From JAJRVM01 sp041752115 (lineage in GTDB: Bacteria; Planctomycetota; Planctomycetia; Pirellulales; Pirellulaceae): a DNA stretch of 64,000 nucleotides. Made by a program: the position numbers and the translations under genes. The notes under the pieces were generated by a model. That model ran no database searches. It was not told the origin of the DNA and worked only from the letters and a program-made list of their open reading frames with translations. Positions 17,868 through 26,108 of the stretch are shown in pieces (positions within the stretch are counted from its first letter, which is position 1; each line of letters begins with the position of its first letter). Location of the stretch: the NCBI GenBank assembly GCA_041752115.1, contig JBGSHS010000002.1, positions 9,229-73,228 on the forward strand. Direction: 5' to 3'.

Positions 17868-18546
17868 GACCTCTTCTCCTGACGATATTTTGTGGCCCCG
17901 TGGAAATCATCGACCGCGAAACCAGCTAAGAAGCCTGGCGGGAACTGTCTACCACCGACTAAGAAACAGGGTGTATGTCAAAACTCCCTCAGGGTATGAG
18001 CATAACCAGCATGCTGGCGGCAAGCACAAGGGCTCGACGGCAACCGATGATCTTGGCAGGGCTGCCGCGATCGCGAAGCAAGATGCGACATCAAGTCAAG
18101 CCCGTTCTGGAACGATATCGGTTCAAGAATCTGGCGAAAATCATCCATTATTCTTACGAGTGTAGGTGACCACATACGAGTTCCGGGTACCCCACTCGCC
18201 CTGCCGGACAGGCTCCCAGATAGTTCGCGGCTGCGATCGGTCCATCTATTGCAGAGATCCCCGAAGGCAGAGATACTCTCAGAGTGTTCAACACCTCAAG
18301 ACCAAATCGCGCGCCGTGCATTGCCATGTCTTGCTACTAATGCGTCGTCGTCGGTGATAGACTGGGACGGGTAATCACGGCACGTCTGTGCATCTTTATC
18401 GTGCGCAACCGAGACTTCTAAATCGGATTGCGTGATTCTGGGAGCATTGTCTATCGTCGAGCCTGACGCGAAACGGCGATTTGCTGCCGCACTGGCAGAG
18501 CCAGTGGCACCCGTCCTGCTCGCCACGCTGTCCCCAGGATCACGCA
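17868..18546. other. Divergent intergenic region between Hsp70 operon and FGE kinase
   Basis: About 680 bases that must contain both promoters. No gene is supported, and short open frames lack start signals. A palindrome cactggc-aga-gccagtg is at 18490-18506. I could not assign a promoter or operator with confidence. Confidence 0.5.
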
Positions 18547-20784
18547 ATGTCATTTCAGGTGAATATGTTGAACGAGGCGAGCGGATTGCAAATCGGCACG
18601 ACGGTGGGAAACCGTTACCGCGTGATCGAGAAAATCGGCCAGGGGGGGATGGCCGAGGTCTATCTGGCCGAGAATCTGGGCACCGGTGCACGTGTCGTGC
18701 TGAAATCGCCCTTGCTGGGCAAACTGTTGGACGACCCGCAACTGACAGGCCGTTTTCTGGATGAGATCCGGAAGATGAGCCGGTTGGATCACACCAACAT
18801 TGTGAAGATGCACGATGTGCTGGAGTGGTCCGGTCGCCCCGTGGCGGTCATGCAATACTTCGGCGGCGGTGGCCTCGACACCAGATCGGAAATCACGTTG
18901 GGCCAGTGGCTCCCACAGATCGCGTCTGCCCTGGACTACATGCACATGCAGACGCGACCCATGGTGCATCGAGACGTGAAGCCAGCCAACATCTTCTTCG
19001 ATCTGCAGGGAACGCCTTACCTGGGTGATTTCGGAATCGCCAAGACGCCGGGCGGAAATACCCTCTGCGTGCGGACCGAGACGGGCATGACACTGGGTAC
19101 GCCCAAGTATATGTCGCCCGAGGCAGTCGAAGGCAAGGAACTGAACGCTCAGGCGGATCAATATTCGCTGGCCATCGTGGTCTACGAGCAATTGGCAGGT
19201 TGCATTCCGTTTGACGTGGATCCGGACAGCTTGTACCGGATCATGCGGGCCCACGCGGAATTGCCGCCGCGGCCGCTATCGCAAATTGATGCCCGCTACG
19301 GAGCCGCCACCAGCGCGGTGCTCGATCGCGCGCTCTCCAAGCGGCCGGAGGACCGTTTTGGCAGTTGCGGAGAGTTTGCCGCGGCGGTGATGCGATCGCT
19401 GGAATCGGTGCCGCAGCGCGGCCCGCATCCGATCGCCGCCGATCCCATTGGGCTACCGCTTGGTGATCTGCCGTTCTCGGTTCCGCCAGAGCAAAGGTCA
19501 GCATCAGCTCCGGCAGCGCGTGGCTGGTGGTCGTTTCTGGCCGCGAAGCTTGGTCTGCCGGCGATGATTGCCGTTGCAGCAATCCTTCTGGTGCTGGCCG
19601 TCCTGTTGGTCGTTCCCTGGTGGTGGCGGAACGAGCCAGTAGCGAAGCATGAAGTACCACCTGTATCAACAGAGGAATCCACAGGCGGATCCGGTGAGGA
19701 AGTCGGAAGGCGTGGCACGTCCTCGCAAGAACCGGACAAGCCGAATTCCCAACCGTCAGGTTCCGGGTCCACGGCGGTGAAGGGGACGAATTCATCGCAT
19801 GCCCAGAAGGAGGACGATTTGCGCAGGGCGACTGCGGGCGGCGCTAGCAACATGAACACTCCCACGAGACCAGATACCGCCGCCGACAAGCCAGTCAGTA
19901 CGCACCCTAACGATGGCGGTGCCTCCAGGTCAGAGAAGTCACCGGCTAGGAAGCGTGAACCGTCCTTGGCGATTGCACCGTTCGAGTCTTCGCAAGCGGA
20001 GGAATACCAGCGCCAATGGGCCGCCTACCATGGTAAGCAGCGCGAGATCACGGTGATGCTCGACTCATCCACGAACCTGAAATTTGTGCTGATTCCACCC
20101 GGTGAGTTTCAGATGGGTTCGCCAGATAGCGAGGAAGGTCACAATTCCATCAACGAGGGTCCGCAACATCGCGTGAAGATCACGAAGGCGTTTTATGTGG
20201 GCAAGCACGAAGTAACGCAGAGTCAGTATGAAGCCGTGATGAGGAATAATCCCTCATGGTTCAAGGGCTCGGATCTGCCGGTGGAACAGGTGAGTTGGGA
20301 TGACGCGGTGGAATTCTGCGAGAAACTGTCGGCATTGAAGAAGGATACGTACCGCTTGCCCACTGAGGCGCAGTGGGAGTACGCTTGCCGCGCGGGCACG
20401 ACGACGCCGTTCGCCTTTGGCTCGACCCTTTCGTCTGATCGAGACGCGAACTTTGACGGGAACTACACCTACGGCAATGGCGTCAAAGGACCTTACCTTG
20501 AGAAGACGGCGTCAGTGGGATCGTACCGTGCGAATGCGTGGGGTCTGTATGATATGCACGGGAACGTGGGGGAATTTTGCGCCGACTGTTATATGGACGA
20601 GTATTACGCCAGCTCCTCGCCGATTGATCCGACTGGCCCTGAGTCTTGCTGTTGGCACGTGTATCGCGGCGGCAGCTGGTACGGCTTCGCGCTTACTTGC
20701 CGGTCCGCGGATCGGTCATACGACGCGCCTGATCGTTCGCGCTACGACCTCGGCTTCCGTGTGGCCCTAGATTTGGCGGAGTAG
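18547..20784 (+). CDS. Transmembrane Ser/Thr kinase with C-terminal FGE-sulfatase (lectin-fold) domain
   Basis: 745 residues, a close paralogue of the gene at 6214 in domain order and sequence. The kinase domain has Gly loop IGQGGMAEVYLAE, VVLKSP, VHRDVKPANIFFD, GDFGIAK and TPKYMSPEA. A single membrane helix (about 345-368, MIAVAAILLVLAVLLVVPW) and a low-complexity linker are followed by the FGE domain starting LKFVLIPPGEFQMGSPDS with RLPTEAQWEYACRAGTTT and GLYDMHGNVGEFCADCY. ATG 18547 is used (agga 8 bases upstream); ATG 18565 is also possible. The kinase is expected in the cytoplasm and the FGE domain outside. It opens a plus-strand block leading to the channel/vWA/FHA genes, 593 bases before the next gene, so a separate transcript is likely. 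Confidence 0.92.
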   Translation: MSFQVNMLNEASGLQIGTTVGNRYRVIEKIGQGGMAEVYLAENLGTGARVVLKSPLLGKLLDDPQLTGRFLDEIRKMSRLDHTNIVKMHDVLEWSGRPVAVMQYFGGGGLDTRSEITLGQWLPQIASALDYMHMQTRPMVHRDVKPANIFFDLQGTPYLGDFGIAKTPGGNTLCVRTETGMTLGTPKYMSPEAVEGKELNAQADQYSLAIVVYEQLAGCIPFDVDPDSLYRIMRAHAELPPRPLSQIDARYGAATSAVLDRALSKRPEDRFGSCGEFAAAVMRSLESVPQRGPHPIAADPIGLPLGDLPFSVPPEQRSASAPAARGWWSFLAAKLGLPAMIAVAAILLVLAVLLVVPWWWRNEPVAKHEVPPVSTEESTGGSGEEVGRRGTSSQEPDKPNSQPSGSGSTAVKGTNSSHAQKEDDLRRATAGGASNMNTPTRPDTAADKPVSTHPNDGGASRSEKSPARKREPSLAIAPFESSQAEEYQRQWAAYHGKQREITVMLDSSTNLKFVLIPPGEFQMGSPDSEEGHNSINEGPQHRVKITKAFYVGKHEVTQSQYEAVMRNNPSWFKGSDLPVEQVSWDDAVEFCEKLSALKKDTYRLPTEAQWEYACRAGTTTPFAFGSTLSSDRDANFDGNYTYGNGVKGPYLEKTASVGSYRANAWGLYDMHGNVGEFCADCYMDEYYASSSPIDPTGPESCCWHVYRGGSWYGFALTCRSADRSYDAPDRSRYDLGFRVALDLAE
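20665..20760 (+). other. Candidate variable segment of the second FGE kinase
   Basis: 96 bases from RGGSW to GFR, aligned without gaps to 8311-8406. The first three variable codons are TAC GGC TTC here and CTC TTC GGC there: all NNC, as expected if both derived from AAC codons of a DGR template. Later codons keep this less strictly. Framework codons (cgcggcggcagctgg, ggcttccgtgtggcc) are identical in both genes. Confidence 0.4.
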
Positions 20785-21377
20785 CAATTCGGCAGTCTGG
20801 CCGAGCATTCGGGACGAGCCCTGCGGAGCAGGGTCGCGTGGAGCGAGACCTGAGCCAGTTGCAGAGAAACTGCGAGCTCCAACCTGTTTGGCCGCTATGG
20901 CCGTAGAAGGCTGCTGACGTGACCATTGAACGCCCAGTGCAAATTATCTCAGCAGCCCGCGCGCGGCCGGACACGTCTCTAACCGCCGACGGACTGCAGC
21001 GGCTAGCTCGCCTCTATCGCGCGGCAGGGTTAAGTCGACAGGCCATCCCGTTGGCCAGTCCGGATTCGATGGCGACCGCCGGCGTGCAGCATACGGCTCG
21101 GCGACGCTGGCCATTGTGGCGCCTGCGCCTAAACGGTTGCGAGCCAATTATTTTGCGCCATCTGACCTGCGAATGGGGCTTAAGGCTTTGGGACGCCGCG
21201 ATCCGGATTCATCTTGAAATCCGCGACTACGTGGATCCTGAATGCCCGGGGAATCCCCCTAAGCCCTTATGTCTGTTATATTTGCCGCCGTCATCGGACT
21301 ACACGGGAAGGGTTAGCTTCAGTTGACTGCGCAACCATTTGAGGGGTGTCTTTGCCGTCGAAATGAAGGGAGCGAGC
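20785..21377. other. Intergenic region with flank repeat, hairpin and dispersed repeat
   Basis: About 590 bases without a supported gene. 20785-21100 resembles the 3' flank of the other FGE kinase (8431-8690). 20893-20955 is copy 2 of the repeat at 12937-12998. A 135-residue open frame (20919-21326) overlaps these repeats and looks like chance. The promoter for the channel operon should lie in the last 100-200 bases. Confidence 0.55.
20819..20833. terminator. Hairpin 34 bases after the kinase stop codon
   Basis: ccctgc-gga-gcaggg, identical to the element at 8465-8479 and at the same distance from the stop codon. It is a possible terminator. Conservation with the coding end makes a role in gene conversion or retrohoming an alternative. 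Confidence 0.5.
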
Positions 21378-22157
21378 ATGCCAAGAGATACGAAATCTGC
21401 GCCGCGATCGCTGGCCGTCGGAGCGGTTATGGGTGGCGTAGTGGGCGCGGGGGTATGGGCGGCACTGGCGTTCGGACTTGAGACCGCATGTGGCGCCGAA
21501 CGTTGGATCGGCCACGTCTTCTCCAGCCCGATCAATGCCGCCAGTTTTCTGGCGTTCGGAGCGGCAATGGGCCAATTGCTCCAACGCCGGCTGCAGATCT
21601 CGCGGGAACGTCATGGTATGACCGTCGCACTGCTGGACAGCGACGACGAGACGCTGCTGCTGCCCGACGACGTCAAGACGGCACGCAAACAGTTGCCCAG
21701 CGTGCCCGAGCAGCTGCGTGACAGCCTGCCGGTGCGTCTGTTGACCGTGGGATTGCTGCGGGCCCGAGCCAACTGGTCGGCGACCGATGTCAGCAGCGCG
21801 ATCGAATCCGAAGCCCATTTGATACAGGAAGAGGTGGAGGCCTCGTACTCCAATATTCGCTATCTGGCCTGGGCCATCCCTTCGATTGGCTTTCTGGGCA
21901 CCGTGCTGGGGATCGGCTGGGCCATGGGTGACATGAACGTGACGGGGCTGGACAAAGGCGATTCACTGTCGGTCGCCACGTCGCACTTAAGCGTGGCATT
22001 CGACACGACCTTCGTGGCCCTGACGCTCAGTCTGATCTTGATGTTCATACTGCACCGCGTCGAGGCGCTGGACGACCATCTGATGACGCGCACCAAGAGC
22101 TGGTGCCTGCGGCAGCTGCCGCTGAGGATGCACATCGCCGCGGAGAAGGTGTCGTGA
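21378..22157 (+). CDS. MotA/TolQ/ExbB-type proton-channel family protein
   Basis: About 259 residues from ATG 21378 (gaagggag upstream). Hydrophobic segments: AVGAVMGGVVGAGVWAALAF near the N-terminus, a second around INAASFLAFGAAMG, then the family-diagnostic pair YLAWAIPSIGFLGTVLGIGW and AFDTTFVALTLSLILMFILH. The conserved Thr-bearing helix and the GFLGTVLGI motif are those of the MotA/TolQ/ExbB superfamily, which makes a pentameric inner-membrane channel around two single-span partners and uses proton flow to drive movement. The next two genes encode candidate partners; the first overlaps its stop codon (GTGA). TonB/Tol/flagellar genes are absent, so the driven machine is unknown. Confidence 0.88.
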   Translation: MPRDTKSAPRSLAVGAVMGGVVGAGVWAALAFGLETACGAERWIGHVFSSPINAASFLAFGAAMGQLLQRRLQISRERHGMTVALLDSDDETLLLPDDVKTARKQLPSVPEQLRDSLPVRLLTVGLLRARANWSATDVSSAIESEAHLIQEEVEASYSNIRYLAWAIPSIGFLGTVLGIGWAMGDMNVTGLDKGDSLSVATSHLSVAFDTTFVALTLSLILMFILHRVEALDDHLMTRTKSWCLRQLPLRMHIAAEKVS

Positions 22158-23137
22158 AGAACCGCCGCACGCAACATTCCCTCAGCATGTCGTTTCTCGA
22201 CATCCTCGCCTGCGCGCTGGGGGGCGTTTTGATGTTGTTTCTGGTGAGTTCGTTCATCAGCGCGCGCAATTCCAACGCGGCCAGCCTGGTACTGACCGGC
22301 ATGACGGAGAGGATGTCCAAGACTCTGGGAACGCTGGATGAAGTGACCAGCGCTTTAGAAGGCGTTCGCCAGGAGAATGAAGGATTCAAGAGGGCCCTGT
22401 CAGGGGTCGTGGAGGAGAACCGGGAGTTGCTCGGCGCGTTGGAGAGCCTGCGAGCGGATCACCAGGCCGCGGAGGCTGCCTTGGCCAACGCCCGAAAGAA
22501 CGGTGAGACGTCCGCGGGATTGCTGGCGCGAGCCGAGTCACAGATCGACGCCTTGCGTCGCGCCAGCGATACCCTGCGCCAGGCCCAGGCGAATCTCGTC
22601 GGGCTGCGCGGACCGCTCCACAACGTCGTATTTGTATTCGACACGTCCGGCAGTATGAAGACGCCTCGCTTTGGTGAATACAAGGGCACACTGAAGAGCT
22701 GGATCAGCTTCTTGCCTTTGTCGCGACTGGCCGTCATCGACTTTGACAACAAGGTCCGCACCTTCCGCAGCGGATTCATCGATGCGACGCTCGAGAATCG
22801 GCAGGCAGCCTGCACTTTCGTCGATGCGTTCAAGGCGGATGGGACCACCGACACGCTGGCGGCACTCAAGGCGGCGTTTGCCTTGGAGGGGATCGACACG
22901 GTCGTGCTGCTGAGCGACGGGGAACCAACCGCTCCACTGCCGCGCGGCGGAGGTCGAGCATCACCGGACGATATCCGCAAGAATATCGAACTGGTGGAGA
23001 AGTGGCTCAAAGAAAACAACTCGTCCGGCAAGGTTGCAATCAACTGCGTAGCCATGGGTAACTACTTCAATACGGCCTATGGCGAGTTTCTGCAGCGGAT
23101 CGCCCGCGACCACGACGGCATGTTCATTGGCAGATGA
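22154..23137 (+). CDS. Single-span vWA-domain protein, candidate MotB/ExbD-like channel partner
   Basis: 327 residues from a GTG that overlaps the channel gene's TGA (coupled translation likely). The N-terminus has a membrane helix, SFLDILACALGGVLMLFLVS, with an Asp at its start, as in MotB/ExbD/TolR. A long predicted coiled coil (about 50-150) leads to a von Willebrand A domain (about 155-320) with a MIDAS motif: DTSGSM, a Thr in DGTTDTL, and LLSDGEP. vWA domains bind ligands through a metal ion. The topology puts the vWA domain outside, if it follows MotB. The TM signature recurs in the next gene. The ORF could also start at ATG 22187, just at the helix. Confidence 0.87.
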   Translation: MKNRRTQHSLSMSFLDILACALGGVLMLFLVSSFISARNSNAASLVLTGMTERMSKTLGTLDEVTSALEGVRQENEGFKRALSGVVEENRELLGALESLRADHQAAEAALANARKNGETSAGLLARAESQIDALRRASDTLRQAQANLVGLRGPLHNVVFVFDTSGSMKTPRFGEYKGTLKSWISFLPLSRLAVIDFDNKVRTFRSGFIDATLENRQAACTFVDAFKADGTTDTLAALKAAFALEGIDTVVLLSDGEPTAPLPRGGGRASPDDIRKNIELVEKWLKENNSSGKVAINCVAMGNYFNTAYGEFLQRIARDHDGMFIGR

Positions 23138-23161
23138 AATCGATCATCAAACGGAACAATC

Positions 23162-23758
23162 ATGTCCAGACGCGGCAGTAACACAGGTTTCCTGGGAACC
23201 AGTTTTCTCGACCTGCTCTGCTGTGCGCTGGGGGGCGTGCTCTTGTTGGTGCTGGTCTTACAGCAGAACCACGAAACGACGGTGCAAGATCTGGAACGCG
23301 ACAAGTACGAACTGGCCCAGAAGATATTGCTGCTGAAAAAAGGGATCTCCGTTCCCCTTCCCCTGGCCATCCAGATCCACTGGGAGGGAGCGGGCGATAT
23401 CGACTTGTCCGTGGTCAGGGACGGGGCTGAGCGAGTATGGTTCCAGAATCGGGAATGCGACTGGGGACAGTTGATGCGGGATGAGACGCAGGGGCAGACG
23501 ATCAATAGCGAGTTGTTCCTTTCACCCCAACCGCAAGTCGGAGAATACAAAGTATACGTTTGGTACTATGGTGGAGGGAGCCAATCGCAATACACCATCC
23601 AGTGTGAAATCGCCCTCTATCCTGGCGACCGATCGCGATCCACACGCCAGCAGTTCGAGCGGCAATTGCCTGTATCACCGAAACAAGCGTGGCAGCACGC
23701 TGCAACTTATCAGTTGACCCGTTCCGGAAACGAATTCCAAATCACTTTTCTCGACTAA
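23162..23758 (+). CDS. Second single-span protein with the same TM signature, unknown C-terminal domain
   Basis: 198 residues. The N-terminal helix TSFLDLLCCALGGVLLLVLV is nearly the same as that of the vWA protein, again with Asp at its start. A short coiled coil (TTVQDLERDKYELAQKILLL) follows, then a beta-rich domain of about 130 residues (IQIHWEGAGDIDLSVV, then YKVYVWYYGGGSQSQY) resembling domains with DxDL/Y-x-V-x-Y-Y, as found in proteins related to DUF2135-type modules. It follows the vWA gene by 24 bases and is followed by the double-FHA gene 22 bases later. It is probably the second partner of the channel. I do not know what the C-terminal domain binds. Confidence 0.75.
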   Translation: MSRRGSNTGFLGTSFLDLLCCALGGVLLLVLVLQQNHETTVQDLERDKYELAQKILLLKKGISVPLPLAIQIHWEGAGDIDLSVVRDGAERVWFQNRECDWGQLMRDETQGQTINSELFLSPQPQVGEYKVYVWYYGGGSQSQYTIQCEIALYPGDRSRSTRQQFERQLPVSPKQAWQHAATYQLTRSGNEFQITFLD

Positions 23759-23780
23759 TGTGTTGATGGGGAGAGCCCAC

Positions 23781-24680
23781 ATGCGGTGTCCGTTCTGCAA
23801 AGAAGAGGTAGACTTCGTTGATGAGCGTTGCCCGCGATGTGCAACGGCATTGGGGGCGGCGTCACCGGAGAGACTGGAACTTACGCGGCCACAGCGGATC
23901 ATCAGCCCGCCAGCTCAGGCTGCGAGCATCGCGGACGAAACGGTCCTCCAGCGACGCAAGCCTGATCCGGATGCGGCGCGCACGAAGTTTCGTCCCCGTC
24001 TGCGGCCGCCGATGCTGGTGCTATGCGCATGGGACGACGATGGCGAATATGGCCACTGGATTCGCGTGTACGGAGACCGGTTTGTGATCGGCCGCGGTGA
24101 AGGAGATCTTATCATTCCACACGATCCAGGCATGTCACAGCGGCACGCCGAGCTTGTGCGCGAGCGGGGCGAAGGACGTTGGGTCTGGAGATTGCGCGAC
24201 CTCCAGTCGACCAACGGCTCGTTCGTTCGCATTGATCATTCCACGCTGCACGACGGTCAGGTCCTGCTGATTGGCAGCGGACGCTACCAATTCAAGGGCG
24301 TTGCCCAGGGGGGCAAGCTTGCGCAGGCGACGGGACAACCGGCGAAGACCATGATGGTGCCGACATACAGGCCGGAAGATTTCACGCCAATGCTCGTGCG
24401 ACTGGCCATCGATGGCGAAGAAGACGAGAAAATGTTTCTTACGCCAGGCGAGCAGTGGATTGGTACCGCCGACAGCTGCCAGCTTCGTGGCAGGGGAGGA
24501 GCGGAGGATTTGCTGTTGGATGCTCGCCATGCGAGAATCTATCAGACGGGCCGTGAGCAATGGGAGATTCAGGATGCCGGTTCGAACAATGGTACCTGGA
24601 CCATGATTTCGGAAGTGGTCATTGACGACTCGATTCAATTCCAATTGGGTGAACAACGGTTTGTGGCAAGGGTCCCGTGA
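23781..24680 (+). CDS. Zinc-ribbon protein with two FHA domains
   Basis: 300 residues. The N-terminus MRCPFCKEEVDFVDERCPRC is a zinc ribbon (two CxxC). FHA-1 (about residues 85-165) has GRGEGDLIIP, SQRHAEL and LQSTNGSF, the full phosphothreonine-binding set. FHA-2 (about 205-300) is more divergent, with ARHARIY and GSNNGTW. FHA domains bind phosphothreonine, so this is a likely reader of the neighbouring kinases. ATG 23781 is chosen because GGGGAGAG lies 5 bases upstream; upstream GTG 23760 and ATG 23766 are in frame. No membrane helix is seen, so it is cytoplasmic. Confidence 0.86.
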   Translation: MRCPFCKEEVDFVDERCPRCATALGAASPERLELTRPQRIISPPAQAASIADETVLQRRKPDPDAARTKFRPRLRPPMLVLCAWDDDGEYGHWIRVYGDRFVIGRGEGDLIIPHDPGMSQRHAELVRERGEGRWVWRLRDLQSTNGSFVRIDHSTLHDGQVLLIGSGRYQFKGVAQGGKLAQATGQPAKTMMVPTYRPEDFTPMLVRLAIDGEEDEKMFLTPGEQWIGTADSCQLRGRGGAEDLLLDARHARIYQTGREQWEIQDAGSNNGTWTMISEVVIDDSIQFQLGEQRFVARVP

Positions 24681-25951
24681 TGAAACTGCTGTACACGCTG
24701 CTCGACCAAGGCCGCCAAGATTCCTGCGAGTCCGAAGTGATTCGTATCGGTCGGGCTCCGGAGGTCGAAATCCAACTCGATCACGAGTTCATCTCCCGCT
24801 ACCATGCCGAGATTCGCCAGGAATCGGGCCGAATGGTTATCGTAGACCTCACATCGGACAACGGGACGTTTGTCAATGGCGATAAGATCTCGGCGCCTAC
24901 CGCGCTGCACATAGGAGATCGCGTGCGATTGGGCGACCCGGGCCCCGAAATTCTCATCGACCGGCTGGATGCTGCAGCGGAAACGATGCTGCCGCCCGCC
25001 AACCCGGCACCACATTGTGTTGGAAATTACCCCCCGCCGTTTGGCCCCAAACTGACTGCCGGAAATGAACCAGACGTTCGACCGGCTAATCCTGCGCCGA
25101 TGAACGTGTTGGCCCGAGAACCGAAGCCTGGCGGCGTTGCACGGCAATCGCGCTCTCCCCGTGTGATCCAGTTGGCCGTTATCGGCTTGTTGGTTATCGT
25201 GGCAGCGGGGCTCACGCTTGTGAGTGTCTATACCTGGCGTGATCAGCCAGGCTCGCTCGCCAGTCTATTTGAAGAAGTGGCCCCGGCCACGGTCAAGTTG
25301 CACGTGATTCGCGATGACGGTCAGGAGGGGTCTGGCAGTGGCTTCTTTGTGGATCGCCGCGGGTGGCTGGTGACCAATTTCCACGTGGCGGCGCGTGCCA
25401 AGAACATGGAAGCGGAACTGGATGATGGTACGAAGCTGCCGGTGGAGGGTGTAATTGCCGACTCCGCCATCGAAGACATCGCGATTTTGAAAGTCGATCT
25501 GCCTCCCGCGCGCGTGCGTGTCCTGCCCTTGTACAATGACGACGAGGTTCTGCCGCCGGCCGGCACCGAGGTTTGTGTGGTGGGACACCCGTTGGGACTG
25601 AACAAATCGCTCACACCCGGTACGATCTCATCGCCGCCAATGACCGGCCGCCAGTTCCGCGCGTGGCTGGAAGAGCACCATGCGCAGTCCGATAATCCAC
25701 TGGTAAATTTGCATTTTCGCGACAACATGACCTGGCTACAAACCAACGCTGCCGTTTCACAGGGCAACAGCGGCGGACCGCTCTTGAACCGGCGGGGCGA
25801 AGTTATTGGGGTCACTACGTGGGGCATATCGGGTGAGGCCGCGGAGAGTATGAATTTTGCCAGTGCTGTGAAGCACCTGCGCCGGTTAATCAACGATGCA
25901 GACGGTACCGTTCGTCCCTTGTCCGACCTGACGCCCAGCAGCGAGAACTGA
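24680..25951 (+). CDS. FHA domain - membrane helix - trypsin-like (HtrA-type) serine protease
   Basis: 423 residues, start overlapping the previous stop (TGATG; GTG 24677 also possible). The FHA domain (about 1-95) has IRIGRAPEV, SRYHAEIR and TSDNGTFVNG. A Pro-rich linker and one membrane helix (VIQLAVIGLLVIVAAGLTLV, about 175-195) follow. The S1C-type protease (about 210-415) has its triad visible: His in TNFHVAA, Asp in IEDIAILKVD, Ser in QGNSGGPLL. There is no C-terminal PDZ domain. The topology places the phosphothreonine reader inside and the protease outside, so a cytoplasmic phospho-signal could control proteolysis across the membrane (inference). It is the third FHA-related step in this operon. 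Confidence 0.9.
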   Translation: MKLLYTLLDQGRQDSCESEVIRIGRAPEVEIQLDHEFISRYHAEIRQESGRMVIVDLTSDNGTFVNGDKISAPTALHIGDRVRLGDPGPEILIDRLDAAAETMLPPANPAPHCVGNYPPPFGPKLTAGNEPDVRPANPAPMNVLAREPKPGGVARQSRSPRVIQLAVIGLLVIVAAGLTLVSVYTWRDQPGSLASLFEEVAPATVKLHVIRDDGQEGSGSGFFVDRRGWLVTNFHVAARAKNMEAELDDGTKLPVEGVIADSAIEDIAILKVDLPPARVRVLPLYNDDEVLPPAGTEVCVVGHPLGLNKSLTPGTISSPPMTGRQFRAWLEEHHAQSDNPLVNLHFRDNMTWLQTNAAVSQGNSGGPLLNRRGEVIGVTTWGISGEAAESMNFASAVKHLRRLINDADGTVRPLSDLTPSSEN

Positions 25952-26108
25952 TGTTGTGATTCGTGTCGGTAGGACCACGATGCGCGAGCAAGGGTTGCGA
26001 CTCGACGAGTGATTTCAGGCCGACAACCATTTGCGTGCGCCATTTTTTCAGCTGTTCATTTCCTGTCGCAGAATATTACAACGGGCCACCTCAATGCCGG
26101 AGTAAACC

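Noticed and set aside
17868..18000. CIRCE element upstream of the Hsp70 operon
   Set aside because: No ttagcactc-N9-gagtgctaa or close variant is present.
20919..21326. 135-residue plus-strand open frame after the FGE kinase
   Set aside because: It overlaps two repeat segments, has no ribosome-binding site and reads as Arg/Leu/Ala-rich noise.
21378..23758. Flagellar MotAB, TonB-ExbBD or Tol-Pal system
   Set aside because: The partner proteins carry vWA or unknown domains instead of a peptidoglycan-binding OmpA-like domain or an ExbD/TolR periplasmic domain, and no tonB, tolA, pal or flagellar gene is near.
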